A stretch of DNA of 53,011 nucleotides from Spirochaetales bacterium (GTDB taxonomy: Bacteria > Spirochaetota > Spirochaetia > SZUA-6 > RPPD01), in the NCBI GenBank assembly GCA_016934415.1, contig JAFGSW010000026.1, positions 1 to 53,011 of the forward strand, given 5' to 3'. Made by a program: the position numbers and the translations under genes. Shown here in pieces: positions 1 to 6,833 of this stretch. The first letter of the stretch is position 1. Each line of letters begins with the position of its first letter. The notes beneath the pieces are model-generated. The model saw nothing but the letters and a program-made list of their open reading frames with translations, was not told the origin of the DNA and searched no databases.

Positions 1-2
1 AA

Positions 3-87
3 TGCTGTGGAGAGGACTTGAACCTCCACGAGGGAACCCCCACTAGCCCCTCAAGCTAGCGTGTCTACCAAATTCCACCACCACAGC
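3..87 (-). tRNA. tRNA-Leu, anticodon GAG
   Basis: Read on the minus strand, this folds as a complete class II tRNA. The acceptor stem GCTGTGG pairs with CCACAGC, the anticodon stem CTAGC/GCTAG closes a 7-base loop TTGAGGG, and the T arm contains GGTTCAAGTCC. There is a long variable arm, as expected for leucine. The anticodon is GAG, reading CUY codons. The 3' CCA is not encoded (TT follows the discriminator A), so it must be added after transcription. Confidence 0.95.
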
Positions 88-97
88 GAGAGGCAAC

Positions 98-126
98 ATA
101 CTACTGACGGTTCGGTTTTTTGTCAA
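98..126 (-). promoter_or_regulatory. Sigma70-type promoter of tRNA-Leu
   Basis: On the minus strand TTGACA is followed after exactly 17 nt by TAGTAT, ending about 10 nt before the mature tRNA 5' end. The perfect -35 box and ideal spacer make this a likely tRNA promoter. Confidence 0.6.
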
Positions 127-164
127 GGGACGCCCGGGCGCCGGGCCCTGCGGCCGAAGGAGTA

Positions 165-193
165 TTGCCAAAGGCTTGAAACGGGAGTATGAT
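165..193 (+). promoter_or_regulatory. Promoter of the small exported protein gene
   Basis: TTGCCA, 17-nt spacer, TATGAT; both boxes match the consensus at 5 of 6 positions. Predicted transcription start is near 200, giving a leader of about 25 nt that contains the ribosome binding site. Confidence 0.55.
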
Positions 194-225
194 GGTTTCA
201 ATATAAACCTTGAGGGGAGGTTTTT

Positions 226-729
226 ATGAATGGGAGGGGGACCCGTCTTTTCTTTTTTTCCGTGGCATTGACCTTCGGACTCGTTACGGCGGCGACCGGT
301 TACTCCAGGCCGGTGCTGGGCGCGGGTGCGCCGGTCCGGGACGCACCGCGTTCCGTCACTCTCAACCGCCTCTGCCAGAAGGAGCCCGGGAAAGACGTCG
401 ACTACAGCCGTTATTTCACCGTTCCCGATCGGGACGGCGGCACCGTGTACGTATTCTACAACAACATCATCGATGCGGACGACAACACGCAATTCGGCTA
501 TGCGCTCCTCTATGGACTCGAATTCGCCGCTGAGAAGGCGAACGCGAATGATTACATCGCGGTCGGAATCTACTTTTCAAATCGAAAGGGAGAAATCTAC
601 GGGATACAAAAACAGGCGTTCGACGAATTCCGCCGGAAGAAGATGGAGATCAAAGATCTTCTCAAATACTTGTCCGTCAAGAAGGTGGACCTTTCGGATC
701 TTCCTGGGACCAAGCCGAAAGTCCAATAA
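226..729 (+). CDS. Hypothetical small exported protein
   Basis: 167 aa, not assigned to a family. The ATG at 226 follows a strong ribosome binding site (AGGGGAGG) at a spacing of 5 nt. Residues 1 to about 32 form a signal peptide: a short basic start, then a hydrophobic stretch (LFFFSVALTFGLVTAATG). There is no obvious lipobox. The mature part has an aromatic, acidic middle (YVFYNNIIDADDNTQFGYALLYGLEF) and a lysine-rich end, suggesting a soluble periplasmic protein. It stands alone with its own promoter and is followed by more than 400 bp without a gene. It is real on the evidence of promoter, RBS and signal peptide; function unknown. Confidence 0.75.
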   Translation: MNGRGTRLFFFSVALTFGLVTAATGYSRPVLGAGAPVRDAPRSVTLNRLCQKEPGKDVDYSRYFTVPDRDGGTVYVFYNNIIDADDNTQFGYALLYGLEFAAEKANANDYIAVGIYFSNRKGEIYGIQKQAFDEFRRKKMEIKDLLKYLSVKKVDLSDLPGTKPKVQ

Positions 730-879
730 TTAATATGGGGCGACATTTTCATCCAGACACGATAACCGGTCGATAGCCGATTTATCATGATTTTTTTTTC
801 AAGAAGACCGTTTTTATCCTGAAAACAGGCCGGATAAAGCGAAAAAACACATAAGTCGAAATGTATCATTCCTCATTTT

Positions 880-900
880 GAATCGGATTCGGACCGATTC
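880..900. promoter_or_regulatory. Perfect palindrome abutting the -35 box (putative operator)
   Basis: GAATCGG (880-886) and CCGATTC (894-900) are perfect 7-bp inverted arms with a 7-nt centre. The right arm ends directly at the -35 hexamer that starts at 901. Position and symmetry suggest a binding site for a dimeric regulator of the downstream DEAD-box-like gene. No regulator is visible nearby. Confidence 0.4.
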
Positions 901-929
901 TTGACAAAATGACGATACGCTATTACACT
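901..929 (+). promoter_or_regulatory. Promoter with long 5' leader for the DEAD-box-like gene
   Basis: TTGACA, 17-nt spacer, TACACT. The predicted start near 937 leaves a leader of about 240 nt before the ATG at 1176. The stretch 730-1175 holds no convincing gene: an open frame from 909 continues into the helicase but has no ribosome binding site and no helicase similarity. The leader may therefore be regulatory RNA. Confidence 0.5.
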
Positions 930-1175
930 CGATACGCAGTTAAAATAAGGGTCTTCCGAAGTATCGCCTTTCCCGGAAGCCCTGAGCGGTACAGTCAAAC
1001 GTGCTCTATTCAGCGCGTTTTTATGCGGCGTTGGATGACAGGGCTCACGAGCGGTTCCTTTTACCACCGACCCAACATGTCGTTCATTTGCAGGCGGCGC
1101 TGTTCCCGGGCCGGGAAAAGGTCTGGCGGTGATTCCCGTCATCTAACGAGCACATTTTTTGAAAAAGCGGAACCT

Positions 1176-2747
1176 ATGGCTATTGTGAAACATGAGGGAA
1201 TAAAGCGGCTGGAATTTGAACATATGATCAGCGAGGCAGGGTACCGAAAGGCCACCTTGCTTCAGCAATTGGTGCTGCCCCCGATCCTCGAGGGGAGGGA
1301 CGTGGACGCCATTTCCGGCACCCATCCGGGCAAGACACTCGCCATCGCCGTCGCTCTTCTCTTGAAACTCAATCGGAACAAAACGGGTATCAAAGCGATC
1401 GTCATTACCAGGGATCGGGACCAGGCCCAGAAGGTCTACCGGGCGTTGACACATTCCCTCCAGGCTTTTGCGCAGGGCGCAGTGACGGCGGTCATCGGTT
1501 TTTCGGATCTCATAAAAAAAGAGGCGCGCCAGCTTGAGTCCGCCCCCGACATCCTGGTGAGCACCCCCTCACGGCTCATCGATCACATCCGCCGGGCCAA
1601 TATCGATCTCGACGCCGTAGATCGGATTTTTATTGACGAGGAAGAGCCGTATGAATCGGAGTTCGAGTCGGATGTCTGTTACATCCTCTCCAAACTCAAA
1701 TCCTCGATCCAGATCGTGCGTTTCACCTGGCCGCGCGATGCCGCCTACGCCAACTTCGAACAATTGCTGAAGCGTCCGGTCGTCATCCGGGAAAAGGATT
1801 TTTCCCGTGATCACGGGAAAATCGAATACTCATACCTGTGTGGGGAGAATAAAGAAGCGCTCCTGACGCGGGCGCTCCTGTCCCTCGACTTCGAATGCGT
1901 TCTCATCCTTCTGGATTCGTCGACTGGGGCCAGGAAGATCGCCGCGGAACTCAAATCGCTGCGGCTGTCCGGCTTGGTGGCGCACCGGGAAGGCGGCCGC
2001 GGACGCCAGGAAAAATCCGTCGACTTGTCCAGCCGCGAGGGAGTGGATTTCATCGTTCTCTCCCAAGACATGCTCCCGCAGTTCAGCCTGGAGGGGATAT
2101 CCCACATCATCAATTGCGAGATCGCGTTTTGGGAATCGGACGCAAGGAAACACGTCAATCTCTCAAACATGGGCGGTACCGTCATCCATTGTCTCACCCT
2201 GCTTACCCCCCAGGAAGAAAAACAACTCGAAGCGATTGAGGAGCGCGACAAAGTGAAAATACAAAAGAAGAGCCCGCCCACCGACCCCGATATCGTCACG
2301 GGAACCGTCAAGCGGCTGTTCGCCTCCGCCCTCCAGGAACAGGTCTCGGACGAGATCAAGGCATACGCCGCCGCCGTGCGGCGCGAGGTCCCGATCGGGA
2401 AACGGTCGCTGTTCATCGCCGCCCTCGTCAAGGATACGCTCCGGCCGCTCGTCACACGAAAGATCGAATTCGTCACTCTTTTTCTCGGGATCGGACGGCT
2501 TCGGGACGTCGGCGCCAGGGAGATCGCGTCGCTTTTCAGCCAAACGCTCAGACTCGACAAGTCCCGCCTCGGGGACATCCGTGTGTTCGACAATTACTCA
2601 TTCGTTGAAATCGACAAGGAATACGCCGACAAGGCGATTGCCGAGCTCTCCCAGAAAGAGCTGAAGGGCCGGAAACTGGTCATCAATTATTCTCGAAAGA
2701 AGGAAGAGAAGAGGGGTTTTGGACCTCGTCGCCACAAGCGTGATTGA
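1176..2747 (+). CDS. Degenerate DEAD-box RNA helicase-like protein with DbpA-type RNA-binding domain
   Basis: 523 aa from the ATG at 1176, chosen because similarity to DEAD-box proteins begins there. The order of parts is that of a DEAD-box helicase: Q-motif-like segment, motif I, TPSR (canonical TPGR), motif II, second RecA domain, then a C-terminal RRM-like DbpA domain (about residues 440-520, RLRDVGAREIASLFSQ...). The catalytic motifs are eroded. Motif I is GTHPGKT (residues 48-54, the Lys is kept), motif II is DEEE (154-157) instead of DEAD, SAT is absent, and the HRIGRTGRAG arginine-finger motif has become HVNLSNMGG. The fold and RNA binding are probably kept while ATP-driven unwinding is doubtful. 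It overlaps trmB by 29 nt, so the two are probably co-transcribed. Confidence 0.8.
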   Translation: MAIVKHEGIKRLEFEHMISEAGYRKATLLQQLVLPPILEGRDVDAISGTHPGKTLAIAVALLLKLNRNKTGIKAIVITRDRDQAQKVYRALTHSLQAFAQGAVTAVIGFSDLIKKEARQLESAPDILVSTPSRLIDHIRRANIDLDAVDRIFIDEEEPYESEFESDVCYILSKLKSSIQIVRFTWPRDAAYANFEQLLKRPVVIREKDFSRDHGKIEYSYLCGENKEALLTRALLSLDFECVLILLDSSTGARKIAAELKSLRLSGLVAHREGGRGRQEKSVDLSSREGVDFIVLSQDMLPQFSLEGISHIINCEIAFWESDARKHVNLSNMGGTVIHCLTLLTPQEEKQLEAIEERDKVKIQKKSPPTDPDIVTGTVKRLFASALQEQVSDEIKAYAAAVRREVPIGKRSLFIAALVKDTLRPLVTRKIEFVTLFLGIGRLRDVGAREIASLFSQTLRLDKSRLGDIRVFDNYSFVEIDKEYADKAIAELSQKELKGRKLVINYSRKKEEKRGFGPRRHKRD

Positions 2748-3285
2748 GTCCGCGCTTGCCTTCCTCGGGCGCTGGCGGCGCGTGGAGATCGAGATCGGAA
2801 GCGGGAACGGCCACTTCCTGACCGAGTACGGAAAACGCCTTCCGGATTGCGGCCTGCTCGGTATTGAAACGAAGAACAGACGATGCGGGAAAATCCAGAA
2901 AAAGATTCGAAATAACGGCCTCGATAATGTCCTTCTCTTCCAGGGACGCGCGGAATCGCTCTTCGACCGCCTCGCCCCCGACCTGGTCGACGCCATACAC
3001 GTTTATTTTCCGGATCCCTGGCCGAAGAGCAAGCATCGCCGCCGCCGGCTTTTTAAAATGCCGGCGCTCGAGGTGTTTCACCGCGTCCTCAAAACGGGCG
3101 GTCGTATCTATTTCGCGACCGATGTTTTCGATTATTACCTCCAGGCCAAGGTGCTCGGCATCCTCCACGGCGGATTCGCCGTGCCGGCGGAGAACCTTCC
3201 CCCCGAGACGACGCTTTCCATGTTCAGCCTGAGAACGAGGACCGCCGGCCGGTCGCCGAAGGGACTCGTCCTCCGCAAGACGTAA
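2719..3285 (+). CDS. trmB: tRNA (guanine-N7)-methyltransferase
   Basis: 188 aa. It would methylate G46 in the tRNA variable loop using S-adenosylmethionine. The SAM-binding loop EIGSGNG lies near residues 25-31 and the family hallmark YFPDPWPKSKHRRRR near 96-110. It is somewhat shorter than typical TrmB (about 210-240 aa), with a reduced N-terminus. The start is TTG at 2719, preceded by a purine-rich GAAGAGAAGAGGGG stretch, and lies inside the end of the DEAD-box-like gene, which implies translational coupling. The pairing of an RNA-binding protein with a tRNA-modification enzyme suggests a shared RNA-metabolism unit; this is inference. Confidence 0.92.
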   Translation: MDLVATSVIESALAFLGRWRRVEIEIGSGNGHFLTEYGKRLPDCGLLGIETKNRRCGKIQKKIRNNGLDNVLLFQGRAESLFDRLAPDLVDAIHVYFPDPWPKSKHRRRRLFKMPALEVFHRVLKTGGRIYFATDVFDYYLQAKVLGILHGGFAVPAENLPPETTLSMFSLRTRTAGRSPKGLVLRKT

Positions 3286-3318
3286 GCCGCCCCGGACCGC
3301 GGCCGGCTCAGATCCGCT

Positions 3319-4527
3319 TTAGATGATACGGGCGGTGAAAAGCAGGATGAGGTAGATGAGTGTGAAATTGACGAGGAGCCCCGAGAAAATGCATACCGCG
3401 GAGACGAGTCCCAGCTCCCGTGATTTGCGGGCGCATGCGTCGGCCAGGCGGCGCGGGTTGCCGGGCAGGCACACGAGCTCGACCATCGGATCGGTCGACG
3501 TCTGGATTTCTTTCCCGTCCCTTACCCCGAAAATGTAATACACACCCTCTTCGTCGGAACGGCCGGGGAGCGGGTTCCCGCGGATTCTCATTTGCGGGTT
3601 GAGAGCGAAGAGTGCGCGTTCATTTCCCGGTTGCCAGCGCACCGCGACGTATTCCTCTCCGTTGCGAAGAGGCGCGGACGTACACTCGGCCGCGAGGTCG
3701 GTTTCAGGCGGGAAGTACCGCAGCGGCAGAAGGAGGAGATCGCGCTGCGAGCGCAGGAGACGGGAGCGTTTCCAGAAAAAACGGTAAAGGAAATAGAGGA
3801 ATACCCCCGGCGGGAAAAGATAGACGACGGGGAAGGTGGCCAGGGTGAGGGAAAAAAGGGAAAAAGACACGAGTTCCTGGTTCAGGGCGGAAAGAAAGGC
3901 GATGAGCAGGAGCACAAGCGCGCCGAGGATGAGTGAAACGGTGGTGAAGGGGTTATAATACTCATTTTTCTGCCGCGCGCTCCAAATGCAGCGTTTCAGG
4001 AGTGATTCCCGTGCGCCGTCGTAGATGATGAGGAGCAGCGAATCTTTCTCATGGGGCCGGAAGATGAGCTGCCCGTCCTCCACGACGGCTGGCCCGCTTA
4101 CGAATACTTGAATACCCGAAGGCAGGGAATAGATCTTCTTCCACGGCAGATAATCCGGTTCCTCGTCGGGAGGGACGTCCTCGGAAAATTCCACCGTCGC
4201 CGACCGCTCGTCGATCGGATAGGAACGGAGAAGGGAAACTGAGACTTTTTCGACGTCCACGCCGACGGTGAAGTTCTTGTCCGTGACCCAGAGACGGTTC
4301 CGGCCCTGGATGGACTCGAGCGATCCAAAAAACCGGAAATGCCCCACCTGCCCGCCGGCGGAAGACGAGCTTAAAAGCGAGATATCGGCGACGGAGAGCT
4401 GCGAGGATTGGGTGAGTTTCTGTCGGAACCGATACCATTGGCCGCGGATGAGGAAGGCGCCGAAGCCCGGAATCAGCCCGAAAAAGATGAAGGCGATGAA
4501 GAACACGGCTATAAAAAGGAGTATCAT
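3319..4527 (-). CDS. Hypothetical membrane protein
   Basis: 402 aa, unrecognised. There is an N-terminal membrane segment (residues 1 to about 28, ILLFIAVFFIAFIFFGLIPGFGAF), then a soluble region of about 170 residues. A central pair of hydrophobic helices follows (about 195-250, LILGALVLLLIAFLSAL and FSLFSLTLATFPVVYLFPPGVFLYFLYRFF), then a second soluble region and a final helix (about 378-400). The layout suggests an inner-membrane protein with two soluble domains. It is divergently transcribed from the hydrolase gene at 4660 and converges on trmB. Function unknown. Confidence 0.75.
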   Translation of the reverse strand: MILLFIAVFFIAFIFFGLIPGFGAFLIRGQWYRFRQKLTQSSQLSVADISLLSSSSAGGQVGHFRFFGSLESIQGRNRLWVTDKNFTVGVDVEKVSVSLLRSYPIDERSATVEFSEDVPPDEEPDYLPWKKIYSLPSGIQVFVSGPAVVEDGQLIFRPHEKDSLLLIIYDGARESLLKRCIWSARQKNEYYNPFTTVSLILGALVLLLIAFLSALNQELVSFSLFSLTLATFPVVYLFPPGVFLYFLYRFFWKRSRLLRSQRDLLLLPLRYFPPETDLAAECTSAPLRNGEEYVAVRWQPGNERALFALNPQMRIRGNPLPGRSDEEGVYYIFGVRDGKEIQTSTDPMVELVCLPGNPRRLADACARKSRELGLVSAVCIFSGLLVNFTLIYLILLFTARII

Positions 4528-4659
4528 GCGATGTCGACCCCCTCGCGCGAGAGATTTCAGTGTAGTGATTTTCAGCCGGAAAGTGAAGGTCCCGGTGGAG
4601 CGAGGGCACGGGGACCTCGGGGTTGAAAAAGAAAATGAAATAGCATAGTGTATGTCATC

Positions 4660-5379
4660 ATGCTCGAACGGATCATCGTCGGGGAATTACGCACCAATTG
4701 TTATTTTTTCTCCTTCAACAAGAAAGAATGCGTCATCATCGATCCGGGTGGCGACGCACCGCGGATCATCTCCTCGATCGAGGTGCTCAACCTCGTTCCC
4801 GTCGGGATCATCTTTACGCACGGCCACTTCGACCATACCCTGGCGGCGGCCGCAATCAAGGACCATTTCCTGAAAAAAAACGTCAAAATGAAAATCGCCA
4901 TCCACGGCGCCGACCGCGCCTACCTGGGTCGAAGCGCAAAAAGGACGAACCTCAAGCATTTTAAAGTTCTTGGCGGTGAGGCGCAGGCCGTCTTCGAGAA
5001 ACTTTTCGCCCTGCTCCCCGAGCCGGACCTGTACCTCAAGGAAGGCGATGACGTTTTCAAGAGCGGACTGAAGGTCATCGAGACGCCCGGACATTCACCG
5101 GGCAGTATTTGCCTCTACCACAAACTCGAATCGGTCATCTTCACCGGCGATACGCTGTTCTTCGAGGGCATCGGCCGGTCCGATCTGCCGGGCGGTAATG
5201 AGAGAATTTTACTGAAGAGCATTCACGAGAAATTGATGGTCCTGCCGCCGGAAACGAACGTCTACCCCGGACACGGACCCTTTACCAGCCTGGAGCGTGA
5301 AACGAAGGGTAATCCCTATCTGGAAATGGCGAAAAATAAGCCCGGCCGTCTCGTCCGCCCTTCGAAATATATTCAATAA
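4660..5379 (+). CDS. Metallo-beta-lactamase-fold hydrolase (glyoxalase II-like)
   Basis: 239 aa from the ATG at 4660; a GTG four codons upstream is the only alternative. The two-metal site of the superfamily is complete: THGHFDH (HxHxDH), ETPGHSPGS, VIFTGDTLF and YPGHGP, in the usual order and spacing for short hydroxyacylglutathione-hydrolase-like thioesterases. The long C-terminal substrate domain of true glyoxalase II is missing, so the substrate is open. A weak TTGAAA/TAGTGT pair upstream would start transcription at or just before the ATG, and no ribosome binding site is visible. Confidence 0.88.
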   Translation: MLERIIVGELRTNCYFFSFNKKECVIIDPGGDAPRIISSIEVLNLVPVGIIFTHGHFDHTLAAAAIKDHFLKKNVKMKIAIHGADRAYLGRSAKRTNLKHFKVLGGEAQAVFEKLFALLPEPDLYLKEGDDVFKSGLKVIETPGHSPGSICLYHKLESVIFTGDTLFFEGIGRSDLPGGNERILLKSIHEKLMVLPPETNVYPGHGPFTSLERETKGNPYLEMAKNKPGRLVRPSKYIQ

Positions 5380-5426
5380 CCTTCGGATCGAAACTGCGCG
5401 TCATCCATTGTTGCGTCGCCCTGGGA

Positions 5427-5807
5427 TCAGGCGAGGCGATTGAGGAGGGTGCCGGCGGCGGGAAGCATTCCGGCGGAAAAGGCTTTCAGGGAACGGGCGG
5501 CCGCTTGAAGGCGCTCGCCGATGCGGACTACCCGCGCCCGCAGGGCGTCTCCCGTTTCCGTTCGCTTCTGAGGCGGGGCGGAATAATTTCCCGACTCTCC
5601 GGTCAACTGCGTGATAAGGTCTTCCAGCAACTGGACCTGGTAGGCGGGGGTCGTTTCCTCTCCGGCGCGTGCCGGAACGGCCAGAACGTGCTTGAAGACC
5701 ATGTTCGGCAGGATGAGGGGTCGGACCGGTACGCTTATTTTCGTGGCGACGGCCGGATTCTTCGTGAGGTTGGGTGTAATGTGGGCGCGGAACAATGCCC
5801 CGATCAT
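5427..5807 (-). CDS. Hypothetical protein
   Basis: 126 aa, unrecognised. The ATG at 5807 follows a GGGGGA stretch 6-8 nt upstream, which I prefer to a GTG five codons earlier. The protein has no membrane segment. The central VFKHVLAVPARAGEETTPAYQVQLLEDLITQLTG looks like folded sequence, and the last 45 residues look like an amphipathic helix rich in Ala, Arg and Leu. A TTATCA-17-GATAAT pair lies upstream. The plus strand also has an open frame here (5505-5906), so the gene call is moderate. Confidence 0.5.
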   Translation of the reverse strand: MIGALFRAHITPNLTKNPAVATKISVPVRPLILPNMVFKHVLAVPARAGEETTPAYQVQLLEDLITQLTGESGNYSAPPQKRTETGDALRARVVRIGERLQAAARSLKAFSAGMLPAAGTLLNRLA

Positions 5808-5966
5808 TCTTTTTTCCCCCACTTTATTATCGGCGCGGACGGCTCGATTGATAACAGACGGGGGGAATTGGGGTATGTACCAAAATCAGTCGGGGTGACG
5901 GGTTGAGTGGGAAAAAAAAGTCCGGTGCGAAAACCGCCTGGAAGGTCTCGACAGCGGTTCGCTTGA

Positions 5967-6323
5967 TCAGCGGTTCTTCAGTTCCTCGGACGCCTTGCAC
6001 TTGAAACAGAGCGTGGCGTAGGGGATGGCCTCGAGCCTCTCCTTCGGTATCTTTTCACCGCATTTCATGCACTGCCCGTAATGCCCGCTGAGCATCCGGC
6101 TGATCGCCGCCTCGATGAGCCTGAGGGTTTTCACTTCCTGCTTGCTCAACGCGTCGAGGATGTTGCGATCAATGTCCTCCGAGGCGATGTCGGCGAGGTC
6201 TTTGGGATCTTTATCTTCAATGAGCTCGTTGAATTCTTCGCTCTCCTGGGCAAGGTTTTTTAGTATTTTCTTTTTCATGTCGACGAGAACGTCGCTCATC
6301 TTCGTTAAAAACCTTTTGTCCAT
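5967..6323 (-). CDS. DksA/TraR-family zinc-finger transcriptional regulator
   Basis: 118 aa. DksA-type proteins bind the secondary channel of RNA polymerase and, with (p)ppGpp, reset transcription under starvation. The N-terminal half is a charged coiled coil (residues about 8-75) with an acidic tip region (EDKDPKDLADIASED). The C-terminal C4 zinc finger has Cys85, Cys88, Cys106 and Cys109 (CMKC...CFKC). The ATG at 6323 is set by GGAGGATTTTG just upstream; a TTG one codon before it is less likely. It has its own strong promoter and is divergent from infA. Confidence 0.92.
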   Translation of the reverse strand: MDKRFLTKMSDVLVDMKKKILKNLAQESEEFNELIEDKDPKDLADIASEDIDRNILDALSKQEVKTLRLIEAAISRMLSGHYGQCMKCGEKIPKERLEAIPYATLCFKCKASEELKNR

Positions 6324-6360
6324 CAAAATCCTCCATAAGGGGTGTTTTTGAGCGTTCTCG

Positions 6361-6389
6361 AATATGGACTAAAACCGGGAAATTGTCAA
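6361..6389 (-). promoter_or_regulatory. Promoter of the DksA/TraR gene
   Basis: On the minus strand TTGACA, 17-nt spacer, CATATT. Predicted start near 6354, leaving a leader of about 30 nt with the GGAGGA ribosome binding site. Confidence 0.6.
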
Positions 6390-6471
6390 CTAGTTTTCAA
6401 TCCGCTTTCCCGGGACTTCCGGACATGGTCTATTGACTATATATGGAATAAAACGGCGTTGCCGTTTGCCA

Positions 6472-6500
6472 TTGACAAAAGACGGCGTATTCCATATTAA
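6472..6500 (+). promoter_or_regulatory. Promoter of infA
   Basis: TTGACA, 17-nt spacer, TATTAA. The predicted start near 6507 leaves a leader of only about 15 nt, which nevertheless contains the purine-rich GGGAAAGGG. Confidence 0.55.
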
Positions 6501-6521
6501 TGATGCGGGAAAGGGCAATCT

Positions 6522-6740
6522 GTGGCAAAAGAAGAAGCGATTGAAGTCGAAGGCATCGTCAAGGAATCTCTCCCCAACACCATGTTTCGGGTGGAGATCT
6601 CAAGCGGACATCTCATCCTGGCTCACTTGTCGGGGAAGATGCGCAAGCATTATATCCGTATCGTCCCGGGAGACAAGGTGAAAGTGGCGCTCTCTCCCTA
6701 CGACCTCACTCGGGGCCGAATCATTTTCCGGGAACATTAG
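6522..6740 (+). CDS. infA: Translation initiation factor IF-1
   Basis: 72 aa, the full family length. IF-1 is a single OB-fold (S1-like) protein that binds the ribosomal A site during initiation. The sequence shows the family landmarks: [20 protein letters not shown], then [27 protein letters not shown], then [19 protein letters not shown]. The start codon is GTG at 6522, behind GGGAAAGGG. It is monocistronic here and not within a ribosomal protein operon. Confidence 0.97.
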   Translation: MAKEEAIEVEGIVKESLPNTMFRVEISSGHLILAHLSGKMRKHYIRIVPGDKVKVALSPYDLTRGRIIFREH

Positions 6741-6752
6741 CCTGAAAGAGCG

Positions 6753-6775
6753 CCGACAGACTTTCCGTTTGTCGG
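6753..6775. terminator. Hairpin between the convergent infA and argJ genes
   Basis: CCGACA (6753-6758) pairs with TGTCGG (6770-6775), with additional AC/GT pairing inside. There is no T-run, so if it terminates transcription it is a weak bidirectional terminator. Confidence 0.3.
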
Positions 6776-6833
6776 TAGCCTGCTCAGGCCCGTCTGAATA
6801 TTCCAACCGAAATTCCATCGCCTTTCCCGCTCG

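Noticed and set aside
909-1175. N-terminal extension of the DEAD-box-like protein
   Set aside because: The 89 extra codons overlap the predicted promoter, show no helicase similarity and lack a ribosome binding site.
5505-5906. 133-codon plus-strand frame opposite the 126-aa minus gene
   Set aside because: It has no ribosome binding site and a low-complexity Gly/Arg composition; the minus frame looks more protein-like, although the call there is only moderate.
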